From: Scolanthus callimorphus
Taxonomy: Eukaryota; Cnidaria; Anthozoa; Actiniaria; Edwardsiidae
DNA length: 64,000 nt
Reading direction: 5' to 3'
Assembly (NCBI GenBank): GCA_033964015.1
Contig: CM066923.1
Span: forward strand, 10,680,887 to 10,744,886
This document shows positions 50,883 to 62,876 of the stretch, one piece after another. Each line of letters opens with the position of its first letter. Position 1 is the first letter of the stretch. The position numbers were made by a program, and so were the translations under genes. Below the pieces are notes generated by a model, which had not been told where the DNA came from, did no database searches, and saw only the letters and a program-made list of their open reading frames with translations.

Positions 50883-53031
50883 ACTAAATGTCGGTGACCA
50901 CAACCTCATGGGAACAAGAAGTGGGGAACGGATTTTCTCTTGGTGTAATTGCCTGGCTCTCAGTGGCGTTTACACTGTACTGTACTCCTCGTGATTGTAA
51001 GCTGCGCGACAGCGATTTGCGCTATCAAATGCAGCCCGTTAATGAGTTCTCCAACCTTCTTCGACCGCTCGGAGTTCCCTAGTGATGACTAGAAGACTCA
51101 TTTCTTTTCACTTAGTAATTTGTCCCGATCCACTTTATTGGAAAGGGTGTATAATGACGATGCGTATATAGGATTAAACTTTCTGTATTCCGTTTTCTCC
51201 TCAGCCTTTTGAGAGTCAAGTATAGATGATATAATGTCATAAGAGCTATATGCCAGAGCCATACAGACATCAGTATGTTCAAGCAATAGAAGATATGATG
51301 CACCTGAACAGATCCTAAAGCTACCTCATAGGAACAGGTGATCATGGCTAGCCGGAGATAAATATGGCCTGATTCCGCATTCTATTTTCTTCGTCCGCTT
51401 CCGTTGCCAGAAGTTCGATACTCAATTCCTAAAGATCAGAATTGTCGAGCCCAGAGTTATCTTTCTACCAATGACAGCACATGAACTGTTTATATAGTCA
51501 ATCTTAATCAGGCCTTGAAATTGTAAGAGCTGGTCCCCGATGCCAGTAAGATTTTGGACGTGGTAACTAAAGAAATTTGCAGTCGACAACGCGATCTACC
51601 ATAATTCTCTCCTCTTCCTAAAAATGGCGACTAACAGAGCCAGGAGTTCATCACTAGGAGAGAACAAATTACATTTGTGTGAATGAGTGTGATCTTTCAC
51701 AGATCGAGCTATTTTTAGATCGGTTTTCTGTTGCTGTCACGCAAACGTGATTGCCGGGAAAACGACAATGGTCACCTAGAAAATGCGAAAATAATTGTCA
51801 CAAAATAATAGTCTCTGAAATTGAAACAGTTTACTGCGAGTTTCATTATTCTGCGAACTCCCACTTGACATTTCCGAACGCCAAACTGAATTTTGACCTC
51901 CGTCAATCGAACCTTTTAAGTCAAGTCCACGCATATTTTCATTGCATTGGTTTGCATGTTTTGAAGCCTAGCTAACCGCTATCAGTTCACAAGACCTATC
52001 AAGCCTCCTTGAAATCACCGAGAGTTGTTCGCTCGTTGGTCAGATTTATGAAAACCGCAGTAAAGGAAGAGTTATGAAAAATGTCATGGGATTCCGATGA
52101 AGGATTGCTAAGATTTGAGCGAATTAAGATATTTCCTGTCTAGTGTGTCTAAGGTCCCCCGTAGACCGACAGATAAGTCCAGTGTCCTCATGTAAGCTGT
52201 AGTTAGAATCCGCAAATATCTATGCAATCCTACTATGGAAATGACATCAAATTTTGAACATCACGTTGAGAGCATTCATTACTAGTTTAAGTTGTATTTT
52301 TATAATAAGTGATGTTAAAATGATGATATTTTCGGTGACCATATCTTTAATCACGGAGAAAGTTTATATCATAGACAAATTTGGTCGCTTCTAAAACAGC
52401 AATCTTCATTGTCTGATAGTCCCTAACCGTTCTAAAAATAGCTGAGTTTGCGAAAGGGCTCTCGAGTTCTCCCTCTTAGCAATGTGCTCTTGGTACACTA
52501 ATGGTTTGGTGACAAGTTTTGGACGACTTCTAAAAAAAATTTCAAGTCCATTTAATTGATGGGGTGCAGTGGCAAAATATGTATCGCATAGTAGTCGTTA
52601 TCCACGTGTGTCAACTAAATGGTTTACAAGATGGTTTATTAGTATTATTAATTTATAGTAATGTATGCGTATTCTTACTACAACTAACAAAACGACTAAA
52701 GACCGTTATTACATGGAGTAACTTCTTCATCAAGGAAAAATGATAGGAATAACATTTTTTTTTCTTTTTTTGCGAAGCTCACAGTATGGCGAGGATCTGT
52801 TGCGCGCCCTCTGCGGTTTTCCAGACCGAACCCTGCGCGCACCTAGATCCAAAAATAGAACTACTCCGGTAATGGTGTTTCCTCTTGCTTCCACCCAACT
52901 GACAGCACTAATCGCATTGATTCATTGGGGAGGTTTGTTTATTTTGGCTGCACGAGCTCGCAGTCGCTCGTGTGTAAGATGAAACATCGCTGGCTATTTA
53001 GAGCGGTTTTCGTATGACTTTTGTAAGTAAT
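50883..53031. other. No gene supported; probable PPP2R1 last intron or intergenic
   Basis: No exon was recognised. CACCGAGAGTTGTTCGCTCG near 52016 is a third relative of the 26885 repeat. Open frames at 50888, 51751 and 52740 match no family. The last PPP2R1 exon could lie here or further right. Confidence 0.4.
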
Positions 53032-53403
53032 AGACCTACTCGGCTAGCGGTGTTTACATCTTGTTGACACCCAATTCATATCATGTGATGATTCCCTTGG
53101 GTGGTTACAATTGTCCAATTTCTTACACACGACCGAGCGCATGCCAGTATGTATAAGATGAACAATTGTAACCACCCAAAGGAATAATCACGTGATCTGA
53201 ATTGGGTGCCAAAACAAGATGTAAACACCGTTAGCCGATTGGGTCTATAGACCTACTCGGATAGCGGTGTTAACGTCTTGTTGCCACCCATTTCAGATCA
53301 TATGATGATTCATTTGTGAGGTTACCATTGTTTATTTTGTAACTTGCATGTGCTCGGTCGTGTGTTACCTCCAAATGAATCATCACATGATCTGAATCGG
53401 GTG
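53032..53403. mobile_element. Two head-to-tail MITEs of the CGGCTA(A/G)CGGTGTTTAC family
   Basis: 53032-53248 is a palindrome with ATAGACCTACTCGGCTAGCG and its inverse CGATTGGGTCTAT, and inner arms TTGTAACCACCC pairing. 53249-53403 repeats the same design with GATAGCGGTGTTAACG and lacks a clear right end. Similar ends occur at 14378 and 17459. Confidence 0.72.
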
Positions 53404-54719
53404 ACTTGGTTTTGGTGTTTCTTGGAAGCTATGAATACAAGTGATAAGCTGTGACCGTTCGGCCAAACAATTCCCAAGGGAACCTGAGAAAATAAAATTC
53501 AAAGTTCACAGAAATGTTGCATTAAGCATAAAAAATTTGCCAATGGCAATCCTATAATATACATTCCCGTATTATTTTAGAAAACTTTGAAATTCAGTTT
53601 CTCGAGTCTCCATGAGAATTTTTTGGCGGAACTACCACTGCTTATTTCTTTCATGGGAAACTTCAAAATCACACCAAAATAAAGACAATAGGTATCAAAC
53701 TTTTCAGTAATAATATTTTTGGCCAAGCATTGCTCGAGTCTCCAAAATAACCTGCCTTACTTTGTAATCACTCCTATAGTTTTTATTCAGAATTGGTCTA
53801 ATCACTTTGCGATTAGTTTTACTGCAGTCATCTGAAAATTACTCCATCCTCAATTTGTGCCTCGTTAAAAAGGTCCTCCTACAATCCAAAAGGCGTTTAT
53901 TGACAACTTGCGATGGTACAAAAAATACCTCTTGTAACAGGGATTTAAAGAACTGCCATTGTTGTGATTTACAGTACTTTCGATATTAAAACTAGAATTC
54001 CGTTCAGAAATCTATTAGTGACTTTATAACAATCCGTTTTAAAATCACGCGCGCGTTCTGCAATCTGATTGGCTCTCAGCCGGGCAATTAGGAATAAATT
54101 GCCTGTTTTAAATATTTTTGCAATCGCGCGAGCAGGACGTTATATTTCTAGCGCACGCTACATTTTCAGTATTTTCAATACTTGGATTTCAAAATAGATA
54201 TAAAAGTGGAATAGTTGAAAATTGTGCTGTGCAATCTTGATCCGAAAATAATATTGAAGCGCGTGCTTATTACTCAAACTCTGTTTATTTTACAATGAGT
54301 TTGGTCCAAAAAGATATATTTTCTATGGAAATGACTTGAACGTGAATGTCCTAAAGTGGTAATCGGTTTTCTTGTCGTGCAATTTTGGTCAGAAATCATA
54401 GTTAACTAGCACACTAACCGCTAGCCTGAGTAAATACCCCTCGTCAATCGCGACGGCCGCTGGATTCCCTGTGCGAGAAAAGACGTCTGAGCAACGAGCT
54501 GAAACATTCCATACTGATGACGTAAAAGCTTTACTTTCGATCTGCTTTCAACACTGAATTGATTTAAACGTGTGGATTGTCTAGATTACGGTTGCAAAAT
54601 GAAAAGCTAACAATTTTGGATTTTGAAAGGTTAAGTAAGGAAATGTTTTTTTCGGTATCCACAATATACACTTGCCTACGCTGTTCATAAATGTGAAAAG
54701 TAACTGCTGAATCCAAGCA

Positions 54720-54881
54720 TTCCTTACAGACCGAACTAAATGTCTAAGTGGCGAACATGCCTATGATGATATTCGTGTGAAGTCAGGCGTGCCTCAGGGC
54801 TCAGTCCTAGCATCTTATATATCCTTACTCTACATCAATGTCGAATCCCTCCAAAATGACCAGTGTAATCTAGAATTGTAA
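54720..54881 (+). mobile_element. Non-LTR reverse transcriptase fragment
   Basis: The plus strand encodes FLTDRTKCL...DIRVKSGVPQGSVL followed by SYISLLYINVESLQ. This is the SGVPQGSVLGPxLFLLYIND region of LINE reverse transcriptases, with a degraded proline/phenylalanine pair. A stop follows at once, and no YxDD region was found downstream. It is an isolated, dead fragment. Confidence 0.8.
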
Positions 54882-56081
54882 AACGGTTATGGTGTGAGAC
54901 GTTTTAAAAACTCTGCAGAACTCAGATGGCGGAAGATTGATCTTGGACTTTCTGCAAAGTTTTAAATCCAGCAAAGTCTTTCGAAATCTCCAGCTTAGAA
55001 GGCTTTTCATTAAATCCAGTACTCTACTAAGCGCCGTAACGCCCACTGAATGCAATACTGTGATTGGCAGGTACACATACGGGACCTGTTGGTGTCCCAT
55101 ATCTTTCAATCGTCCGACAACCATTCTTCGTGGGCTTGATCAAGACAGCGTTTGTGGAGGCAATAGAAGGGTCTTCATCAAAATAGTTGAAGGGTTGGAT
55201 ATAGAAACTAGCGGTGGCTCCCGGGGTCGCTGTGTAGGGTATTATTTGGTAGAGGGCCGGCGTAACGAACGGGATGTTGTGGGTTAATTCGTACTATCGA
55301 CCGGCCACAACTCAGTTTTTTTTTTTCTGCAGGAGGTGTTTCCAGTCTAGGGCTCACAATACTAACAACTAGGGTTATGCTACCCTAGTAAAATAGGGAT
55401 TGTCAAACAAAGAGTAGTATAGTATGCACCAAACTAGTCCCCTTTTTGGGGCAACAATTATTACCTAAGGGCTCATAGGGGCGTGGAAATACCTGATGAA
55501 ATCCCTAATTTTTTTTTTTTTTTTAATTTAGTTTTTCGGGTCTACATGATTTGGACTACCACTGCGTATTTCTTTCATGGGAACCTACCTAAAGTATTTT
55601 GGCAAAGCATTGCTCGAATCTCTAAAACAATCTCTCTTGGAAGCCTATTTTCTCATACCCTGGTTACCAGAGGCTCGAAGCTTCACTCGATAGCGGCGGT
55701 TTGGCTCGTCGATCAGTAAATTATGCGTTTTGTAAAGGAGTGAAGCTTGGAGACTCTGGTACCCAGGGTAATCTTCTCATTTAAAACACAATTATTTCAA
55801 TATGTTTCAATAGCAGCCAAACCTTTTCAAATACACAAATTGCTCACCGAAAACAAACGGAAAGTAGACTTTGCAATCCTCACATTCGTTGCTAAGCACA
55901 ATACATATTACGGGCTTCATGTGACGCACGCACGCGCGTCGAAAATGGCGGGTAAAATTCACCCAATCAGAAACCTTCCTATCACAAACACAAAATGAAT
56001 AGTAACCTCCTCGGAAATCATTGCCATAATGACGTCGGAGTGGGATACCTGTGGAAATAAAACGGAGACCTGTTTGTGGAT
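54882..56081. other. Intergenic, no gene supported
   Basis: A 116-codon frame at 54937 matches nothing known. An acceptor-like tract T(n)CTGCAG at 55319-55333 is a candidate for the last PPP2R1 exon but gives no family residues. 55657-55769 is a small palindrome with ACCCTGGTTACCAGAG / CTCTGGTACCCAGGGT ends. Confidence 0.4.
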
Positions 56082-56375
56082 ATTTGTAAGAAAAAACGGG
56101 TAACACAAAAGAGCGAACAACACAAAACCGGTTTAGCCACAAGAACCCGGTAACAAAAACCGCGTAAAACAAAAACAAAAACGGGAAACACGTAACACAA
56201 GAAACCGGGTAACACAAGAAACTGGGTAACACAGGAAACTCGGTAACACAAGGAACCGGGTAACATAGGAAACCTGGTAACACACATTAAACCGGGTTAC
56301 ACAAGAAACCGGGTAACACAGGATATCTGGTAACACACAAGGGACCGGGTAACAGGCAATCGGGTAATACAAGAA
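56082..56375. repeat. 17-bp minisatellite, orientation 1 (ACCGGGTAACACAAGAA)
   Basis: About 15 imperfect units of ACCGGGTAACACAAGAA. The same unit in reverse complement forms the much larger array at 62877-64000. Open frames here (158 codons and others on the minus strand) are repeat translations, not genes. Confidence 0.92.
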
Positions 56376-57268
56376 TAATTTAAATTAATACAATTTTAAT
56401 ACAAAATATTTAAATTGACGTTCTCGAAGAGTTGAAGCCATGCACCGATGAGATGAGAATTTTTGCCTCAATATGCAGCATGCACTTTATGGCAATGAAT
56501 CAGGTTATGGCTCAAAGTAGAAAACATAATGTTTTATTGAGTGTTGTTAGTGTAGATTGGTTTCCTGAATTTGAATAAAAAAGTGACTATTATGATACAT
56601 GATTTATGATTGATACATGATTTCGCGTAGTAACGCCAATTGAAACAGATGTATGCCTGACTTCGTCAAGCAACCATGTCGAACAATAATTTCTTAGGGA
56701 AACTTCAATTTTAGTCCGCTCTGCCATGTTTGAACTATGTTGTTGTGGTTGGTGGCTACAAAGCTAAAGTACTATTTTTCGTACTTTATTACCTATACGT
56801 AGGCAGGATTGAACAGCAACCGCTTGTGTGACTATATTCAAAATTCTAACTATTGCCTTGCACACTTTACAACTGTATGCATTGCTACGCGCCAGTAAGA
56901 TTCAATGTTTCAATAGACGATTGGCGGCGATGTTTAGATGTCAGTCAAAACCAAAACGCTGGATTGTACGATGGCCGAGGAGGGACTTCCGACATCTAAT
57001 TTCTCACTTCTAATTTCTCACTTCTAATTTCCGACTTCTAATTTCCGACTTCTAATTTCTCACTTCTAATTTCCGACTTCTAATTTCTCACTTCTAATTT
57101 CCGACTTCTAATTTCTCACTTCTAATTTCCGACTTCTAATTTCTCACTTCTAATTTCCGACTTCTAATTTCCGACTTCTAATTTCTCACTTCTAATTTCC
57201 GACATCTAATTTCTCACTTCTAATTTCTCACTTCTAATTTCCGACTTCTAATTTCCGACATCTAATTC

Positions 57269-57451
57269 AGGGGCGTAGCCAGGTCCTAAGAAAAGGGGGG
57301 TCACAACCATGTTTGCTGTATTTTTCGTCACCAAAGGGGGTCACAACCGATTTTTTCCCGTTAATGTTTACTGTATTTTTCAGTCCCCAAAGGGGGGTCC
57401 TGGCACCCCAGCCCCCCCCCCCCCCCCCCCCCCCCCTGGCTACGTCCCCCT
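57269..57451. mobile_element. hAT-like MITE inside the foldback element
   Basis: AGGGGCGTAGCCAGG at the left and CCTGGCTACGTCCCC at the right are the family ends seen at 13826 and 28021. The centre repeats AAAGGGGGTC...CACAACC, and a C-run precedes the right end. The flanks do not show a clear duplication. The left end adjoins the minisatellite arm. Confidence 0.75.
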
Positions 57452-57719
57452 GCATCCAGGCCCCCTCTGCCTCTGCCTTTCACGTGCAATTTGTTTTTTC
57501 CAAGATGGACGAAGAGGTGCCAATGCCACAATTTTATTAGATAAATTCGCATAATATTTGGGCGTTATATAAAGAGAAAGGAAGAGAAGATATTTTATTT
57601 GAATTGCGTATTGTTATCTTGTCGACGGCTATTGCTTTGAAAGCCATTGCCAAGATGATCGGATCGATCCAAAAACTATGTGCGACCGACTCCCCAAACT
57701 CGCAGCTCGTAAGCTGAAT

Positions 57720-57861
57720 TGCGTTGGGTCCCAAGGGCGCCACTGGCTGCCAAGCGGTCTTAAGCACAGACACTGAGGGTGGTCACTGCCAGAGGGTTTA
57801 TTACGTCCCCAGTGGTTCTTTAACGTCCCCCTAGAACTGGGTAGGGTAGAAAGGCGAGACG

Positions 57862-57893
<32 letters not shown>

Positions 57894-58045
57894 TGAAACA
57901 CAGTAGAACAAAGTTCAACTCACAATATGGACCAGTTTCGACCGAACAGAAAGAAAATTTCCTCTGTCCGGCCAGGAGTCGAACCCGGACCACAGCGGTT
58001 GGAGACCCAACGCCGTAACGCTGGATCAACCGTGCTTCTCAACTC
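57720..58045 (-). mobile_element. tRNA-derived SINE inside the foldback element
   Basis: On the minus strand the head reads GCACGGTTGATCCAGCGTTA, with a B box GGGTTCGACTCC downstream and a plausible anticodon-arm TTGGGTCTCCAAC between them. The body contains TTTCGGATGAGACAATAAAC and CGAGGTCCCGTCTCG, resembling the conserved central part of broadly distributed invertebrate SINEs; I could not verify that assignment. The tRNA-like part is too altered to be a tRNA gene. Confidence 0.7.
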
Positions 58046-58384
58046 CTCGTGAAGGAAATTAGAAGTGGGAAATTAGAAGTCGGAAATTAGAAGTGAGAAG
58101 TGAGAAATTAGAAGTGGGAAATTAGAAGTGAGAAATTAGAAGTCGGAAATTAGAAGTGAGAAATTAGAAGTCGGAAATTAGAAGTGAGAAATTAGAAGTC
58201 GGAAATTAGAAGTGAGAAATTAGAAGTCGGAAATTAGAAGTGGGAAATTAGAAGTGAGAAATTAAAAGTCGGAAATTAGAAGTGAGAAATTAGAAGTCGG
58301 AAATTAGAAGTGAGAAATTAGAAGTGAGAAATTAGATGTCGGAAATTAGAAGTCGGAAGTCCCTCCTCGGCCATCGTAGGATTG

Positions 58385-59616
58385 GGCTACGTGTGAGTCG
58401 ACATTGATTCTCGCAAAATCAACCAAAGTCATTTCGACAAGCTATCCTTTGGCTTTCTGGCCTAGGGGGTTAACTTTCTGGTTCAAGGAAATTGGCATTA
58501 CAATTCCCTTGCTGCCGAGAATCGCCCATCGCAACAGTGATTTTTGAGGTCGCATAGCAACGCATACAGTGGTAAAGCGACACGCGGCATTGCCACGCAA
58601 ACGTGTGTCAAAACAACCGAAATGCTCAGGATTTTTAAGCAGCATGCTGAGTGGTATTTATAGTCTCGTGTTTATATCAACCGATAAAATACTACGTGCC
58701 AGTTTTATAAATCACTTCTGAAATTTATATTGCAAGATGCGGAAATTTATAACTTGAATTAGTCAATACGAAATTTCATTACGAGTAGGAAGGACTAGGC
58801 GTTATATATAGTCTACGCCTGAAGAAGTAAACTAATAAACTATAGTCATTTAATTCGACAAAGTTTAAAAAGAACAAGAAACTAACGAATGCATTTAATA
58901 AATTTTCTCAAACAAAAGAAAAATGTAGTCATGAAAGAATTTTGACAACCGCAGAGTATGGCTAGTGTGACGTAGAACGTCAAGTATGCGCAGATACAGA
59001 ACCAAACATGCGCAGATACAGAATAAGCAGCCCGCATGGATAAGAGTTGCGGTTTAGGTGACCAGCGTTCATGAAATCCTAAAAAAAGTCACCCAATGCG
59101 TAGGGTTAGAAATAGAAGTGCGCACCTGTAGCACTCTCATCTAACTTTTTGAGTGGGGTAACCCCGCCTACTAGCCCCGAAGACCCACCCAAATAAACAG
59201 AGTAAAAACAATTCTCACACGGGCTCAGCCCTATAGACACCTTACGCAGGGACACCCTGGCCCCCAGGGCCCCTCCGCGAACTCAATCAACAGCAAGAGA
59301 GCACCCGCTTCAAATACCTGTATATAAAAATGATTTTTTTATCAATAAAATCTCTTAAATACAAAAAAAGTTCCGATCCCGGGTTGGCAAGGGTCCTCCC
59401 TTGTACAATCCCATATCGAAACACGCACTTCATCCGGAGTACCGTGTCTATACAACTACGATATAGACACTCATTAATTAAAGATTAGTATCTTTATCGT
59501 AGTTATAAACACGGCACGTGACCAATATAGGGTTCACCCATTGGTCACAAACCTTATGAATAACTGATGAATTTTAGAACATTGCTTTATTTCCACAGTA
59601 TTGTGCCGTTGTTTGC
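58385..59616. other. Intergenic, no gene seen
   Basis: There is no recognisable gene. ATGCGCAGATACAGAA is repeated at about 58987 and 59009. 59442-59514 is a palindrome with CCGTGTCTATA(C)AACTACGATA arms and a short AT-rich loop. Confidence 0.4.
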
Positions 59617-60476
59617 GCCTGGTTTCCATAAAGTCTTATCTGTCGTATCAGTCGACCGTGAAACAATAGAATAATTCCAATTTTCGGGGTGGAACCTGAA
59701 TAAGTGGACCTTGATTATTCCTTATTCTTTGACATTTTTCTTCAATTATTCATTATTCCTTTTCATTATTTAGGCGTTATTCATTATTCATTAACACAAT
59801 ACAACTATTATTCATTATTCATTTGTAGGAACTTGTTATTCATTATTCCTCGACTTTTCGACGCAATTTTTCATTATTCATTTGTTCGTAAGACCCGTTA
59901 TTCATTATTCATTATTAAGCTTCCACCCCCGACAATTTCATTGTTTCACGGTCGACAAATAAGACTACAGTCGAAGCTCTCGTAAGCGACCACCTGGGGA
60001 ACTGAAAATTGCGTAAATCTCGTAAGCGACCACAAAGCAGCTTCCTACTTGAACAATAGGTGTTGGTCGCTTACGAGAGCTTATAGTACAATAAATATAG
60101 AAAATATCATGTGATACTATGCTTAAAATAGTTTGATTTATTTCGACTTTAATTAAGAATGGATAACCACAAATATGTACATAGAAAATATGTAGAAAAT
60201 AGCATTTCACTGGTGCAGCTTGTATCAGTTTAGATATTTATGAGGTGATGACTAATGTTTTAAAGACAAAAAGTACTGTGGTCGCTAACGAGAGCTTAAA
60301 AAGAAATTGTTGTCGCTAACAAAGCTGGTCGCATCGATAAGGCGGTCGCTTACGAGAGCTTGAAATAACAGAGTTTATGTGACATTTCAAACGGAGTTTC
60401 GGGAAAGTGGTTGTTATTTGAGCTGGTCGCTTAGAGCGGTCGCACGGAGAGCTTCGACTGTATATGGAAACCAGGC
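59617..60476. mobile_element. Outer MITE (GCCTGGTTTCCATA ends) split by a younger insertion
   Basis: GCCTGGTTTCCATAAAGTCT...GTCGACCGTGAAACAAT at the left is matched at the right by ATTGTTTCACGGTCGAC...AAGACTA | TATGGAAACCAGGC, with the vertical bar marking the insertion. Its own centre is a tandem of TTATTCATTATTC words (59705-59925). Removing 59968-60460 plus one TA restores the right arm. Confidence 0.8.
59968..60460. mobile_element. TA-flanked pogo/mariner-like MITE (493 bp)
   Basis: CAGTCGAAGCTCTC at the left and GAGAGCTTCGACTG at the right are each next to TA (59966-59967, 60461-60462). Several GTCGCTTACGAGAGCTT words repeat inside. The end sequence resembles non-autonomous pogo-group elements. 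It is inserted into the right arm of the 59617-60476 element. Confidence 0.83.
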
Positions 60477-61321
60477 CTTAAGGTGACTCATGCGAAGTCA
60501 GACTTCAATCTTGGAGAATATAAGCAGGTATCTTTTGGCAATATGTACGCGTTATCAGATCTCCATTAGCGTTAATACTTTTAATAATATCCGAGCTTAA
60601 ATGGACCCCTTTCTTGAGAGATCAACCCCCGCGCAAAAACAAAAGTTGCTGGTGTTTTTGAACGAAACTCCGCGGTTAATCATATTGAAGTCAGTTGAAC
60701 TAAGTGTTAACGAAGTTTCAGGAAATTCGTTGGAAGCAACGTGCCTATTTTAGAAAAATAGGCCAAAAACACGACTAAAACTCTAAAATAGGCACAATCA
60801 ATGTACACCATTCAATGACAGCTGACCATAGTACCTAGGGCTCAGATATCCAAATGGTCATCTGCAAGCACCTGATCTGATTCCTTTGGAGAACTAAGGA
60901 AAATTTGGCAAGCAATCAAGACGTGAGTAATCGAGCACTGAGTAATTTTTTTGTGCGAGTTTCCATCGCAGCCGATTTGTGATGACGTAAATGTAGACTA
61001 AAATATGAAAATCTGCGAACGAGGTGTTGACCGTTTAGGTGCCAGCCCAACTGAGAATGCTCCTATATACGTCTATATTTTATGCGAGGGGTGTTCAATG
61101 TAAGCCTCTACCAATAAAGAAAGACACATATTGACTCACTTGTACTGCTTGTACCTTGTACTATGATTCGTGTCATGACTGGCATGGAGACGTGACGGGG
61201 AAGCGACAGGCACTTCAACATAGTCACATGATGTTATCGAACTTTTTCAAAAGATTGCGTGACGCCAAGTTCGCGCCGTCTTGCACAATACACATCCAAA
61301 ACGAGCAACTATTAGTGCAAT
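60477..61321. promoter_or_regulatory. Upstream region of the amine oxidase gene
   Basis: No exon was seen. A palindrome-like pair TTTTAGAAAAATAGGCC / CTAAAATAGGCAC is at about 60748-60795. The ATG at 61322 has A at -3 and G at +4. No TATA box was assigned; the promoter presumably lies within this stretch. Confidence 0.3.
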
Positions 61322-62749
61322 ATGGGTGGTTTAATTAAAGACGGGGTAGAGTATTCCCCTCCAGAAGATGTAAAACAGGCGAAGAAAGAAGCCCCAGTTC
61401 TTTGGAAAATTGCCACTGTTGTTCTTGTCGTCCTGTGTATAGTCCTTCTTATCGTGGTGATCGTGCTTGCTGTAAAAGTGAATTCTACACCAAGCGCCGA
61501 GAAACAACACGAAAAAGAAACCGAAGTGCAACTCAATACCTGCGGTAGCAACCAGGAAAAGATGAAAATTTCAAGAGCATCTTCAGGAATCTTTGAAGAT
61601 TTGAGCAAAGAAGAAATGCGGGCTGTTCGTAACTACATGCTAGCTCAAGCATCGCTTAAACTTACACCATACGACAAAGCGTCTATCAGCCACAACTATA
61701 TTTACTTTATCAAGCTCTATTTGCCTGATAAGAGCGCCGTATTGAGGTATCTAGACGAGGGAGGCGCTAAACCAGAACGACAAGCCTTGGTTTCCATTTT
61801 CAAAGGGGCTGAAGTTGAACCAGTTGTCGAAGAATTTATTGTGGCACCAGTAGGGAACCCTAACAGGCATGAAATACATCGAGTTCCAGGTCTGAGATAT
61901 CCGATTCCTTTCAATGCGCGACCGTTTGATGATGTCTTAGAGAATGCAGCTATTGATAAATTCCTGCGCGACAAGGTCACTTCAAAAGTGAGACCGCTAT
62001 TACTTGAAAGTTATGACGGATATTCGCACGATAACTGTACAGACAAATGTCTTGCCTACATCTACTCATCTCCTATGGGTATCAACAGCAAAGAAAGGAA
62101 AACTGGTTTTGGTTTGTAAGAATGGTCCCAGGTTATTTCGAGTTTCCAGTCAACTTTGAGGCTTTTATTCAACATACCGGTCCCAACGTCAGTACATGGA
62201 AAGTTGAGAAGATTGTATACAACGAACATATATTCGACACGGTAGATAATCTTATGGAAGCCTTCAAAGCTGGTACACTCAATAAAACGTTTCTGTCTGC
62301 TCCAAAAGGCGAAGGGCGTAGCTTTGCTACTTACGAAAGACGAGGAAAACCGCAACTAAGCAAACCGTCACGTGGTCCAGAACTTTACGAGCCGGATGGT
62401 AAGCGGTATGCCATAGATCGCAGACGCATTGAGTACATGGGCTGGGAGTTTGAGTTCCGAGTGGATTCCTCGTTTGGGCTCGCTGTGCATGACATCAGAT
62501 TTAATGAGGAGAGAATACTCTATGAGCTGAGTCTTCAAGAGGCCATTGCAACATACGGAGGTTACTATCCATCCCAAAACAGCATGAATTTCCTAGACAG
62601 CAACTGGCGTATGGGGCGGAGCAGTTATGAGATGGTGAGAGGTATTGACTGTCCAACTACAGCTACATTATTTGACTTGGACCACTTTATCGGCTCAGGA
62701 GACACAGAAACAATGAAAAATGCCGTCTGTGTGTTTGAATTAAATACCG
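61322..62749 (+). CDS. Membrane copper amine oxidase (AOC family), first coding exon
   Basis: This is the N-terminal two-thirds of a copper/topaquinone amine oxidase, which oxidises primary amines to aldehyde, ammonia and hydrogen peroxide. A short cytosolic head is followed by one hydrophobic segment (residues about 30-52), giving a type II anchored ectoenzyme like vertebrate AOC3. The N2/N3 domains follow (LSKEEMRAVRNYML; YFIKLYLPDKSAVLRYLDEG). The start of the catalytic domain follows (WEFEFRVDSSFGLAVHDIRF; YELSLQEAIATYGG). FLDSNWRMG includes the expected catalytic-base Asp, and GIDCP...AVCVFELN follows. The frame breaks at the A-run 62099-62102, which needs one more A (ERKNWFWF fits the family). 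The exon ends at a GTAAGT donor. The topaquinone Tyr and copper His residues should be in exons beyond 64000. Whether it is orthologous to AOC1 or AOC3 is open. Confidence 0.88.
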
Positions 62750-62876
62750 GTAAGTGAGGTCTCTTTTGGCGTAACAAATCAAGTACTTTAATAAAATTGG
62801 TCATTGTGTGTTTTGTCTGTGATAAAAGCTAAGAGGATCCTTGAGGTTTTATCGGATTTCGTCATGAGGGTGCCTC

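Larger units (their letters stand above)
56967..58378. mobile_element. Foldback-like element with minisatellite arms (1412 bp)
   Basis: The outer ends TACGATGGCCGAGGAGGGAC are perfect inverted repeats. Inside each end lies an array of 14-bp units alternating TTCTAATTTCTCAC and TTCTAATTTCCGAC (56995-57268), with the reverse complement on the right (58057-58365). GGATTG flanks both sides (56961-56966, 58379-58384). The centre holds a hAT-like remnant and a SINE. Inverted arms built from tandem repeats are the defining trait of foldback elements; the superfamily is not assigned. Confidence 0.85.

Noticed and set aside
54937..55287. 116-codon open frame following the reverse transcriptase fragment
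   Set aside because: It does not continue the transposon protein and resembles no family I know.
55807..56372. Minus-strand open frames with the same repeated residues
   Set aside because: These come from the inverse copy of the same minisatellite and are not coding.
57969..58040. A functional tRNA gene on the minus strand
   Set aside because: The B box is good, but the stems do not pair well and the sequence runs into a SINE body.
57000..58365. Regularly spaced short repeats that could look like a CRISPR array
   Set aside because: The 14-bp units are contiguous with no spacers, and the genome is eukaryotic.
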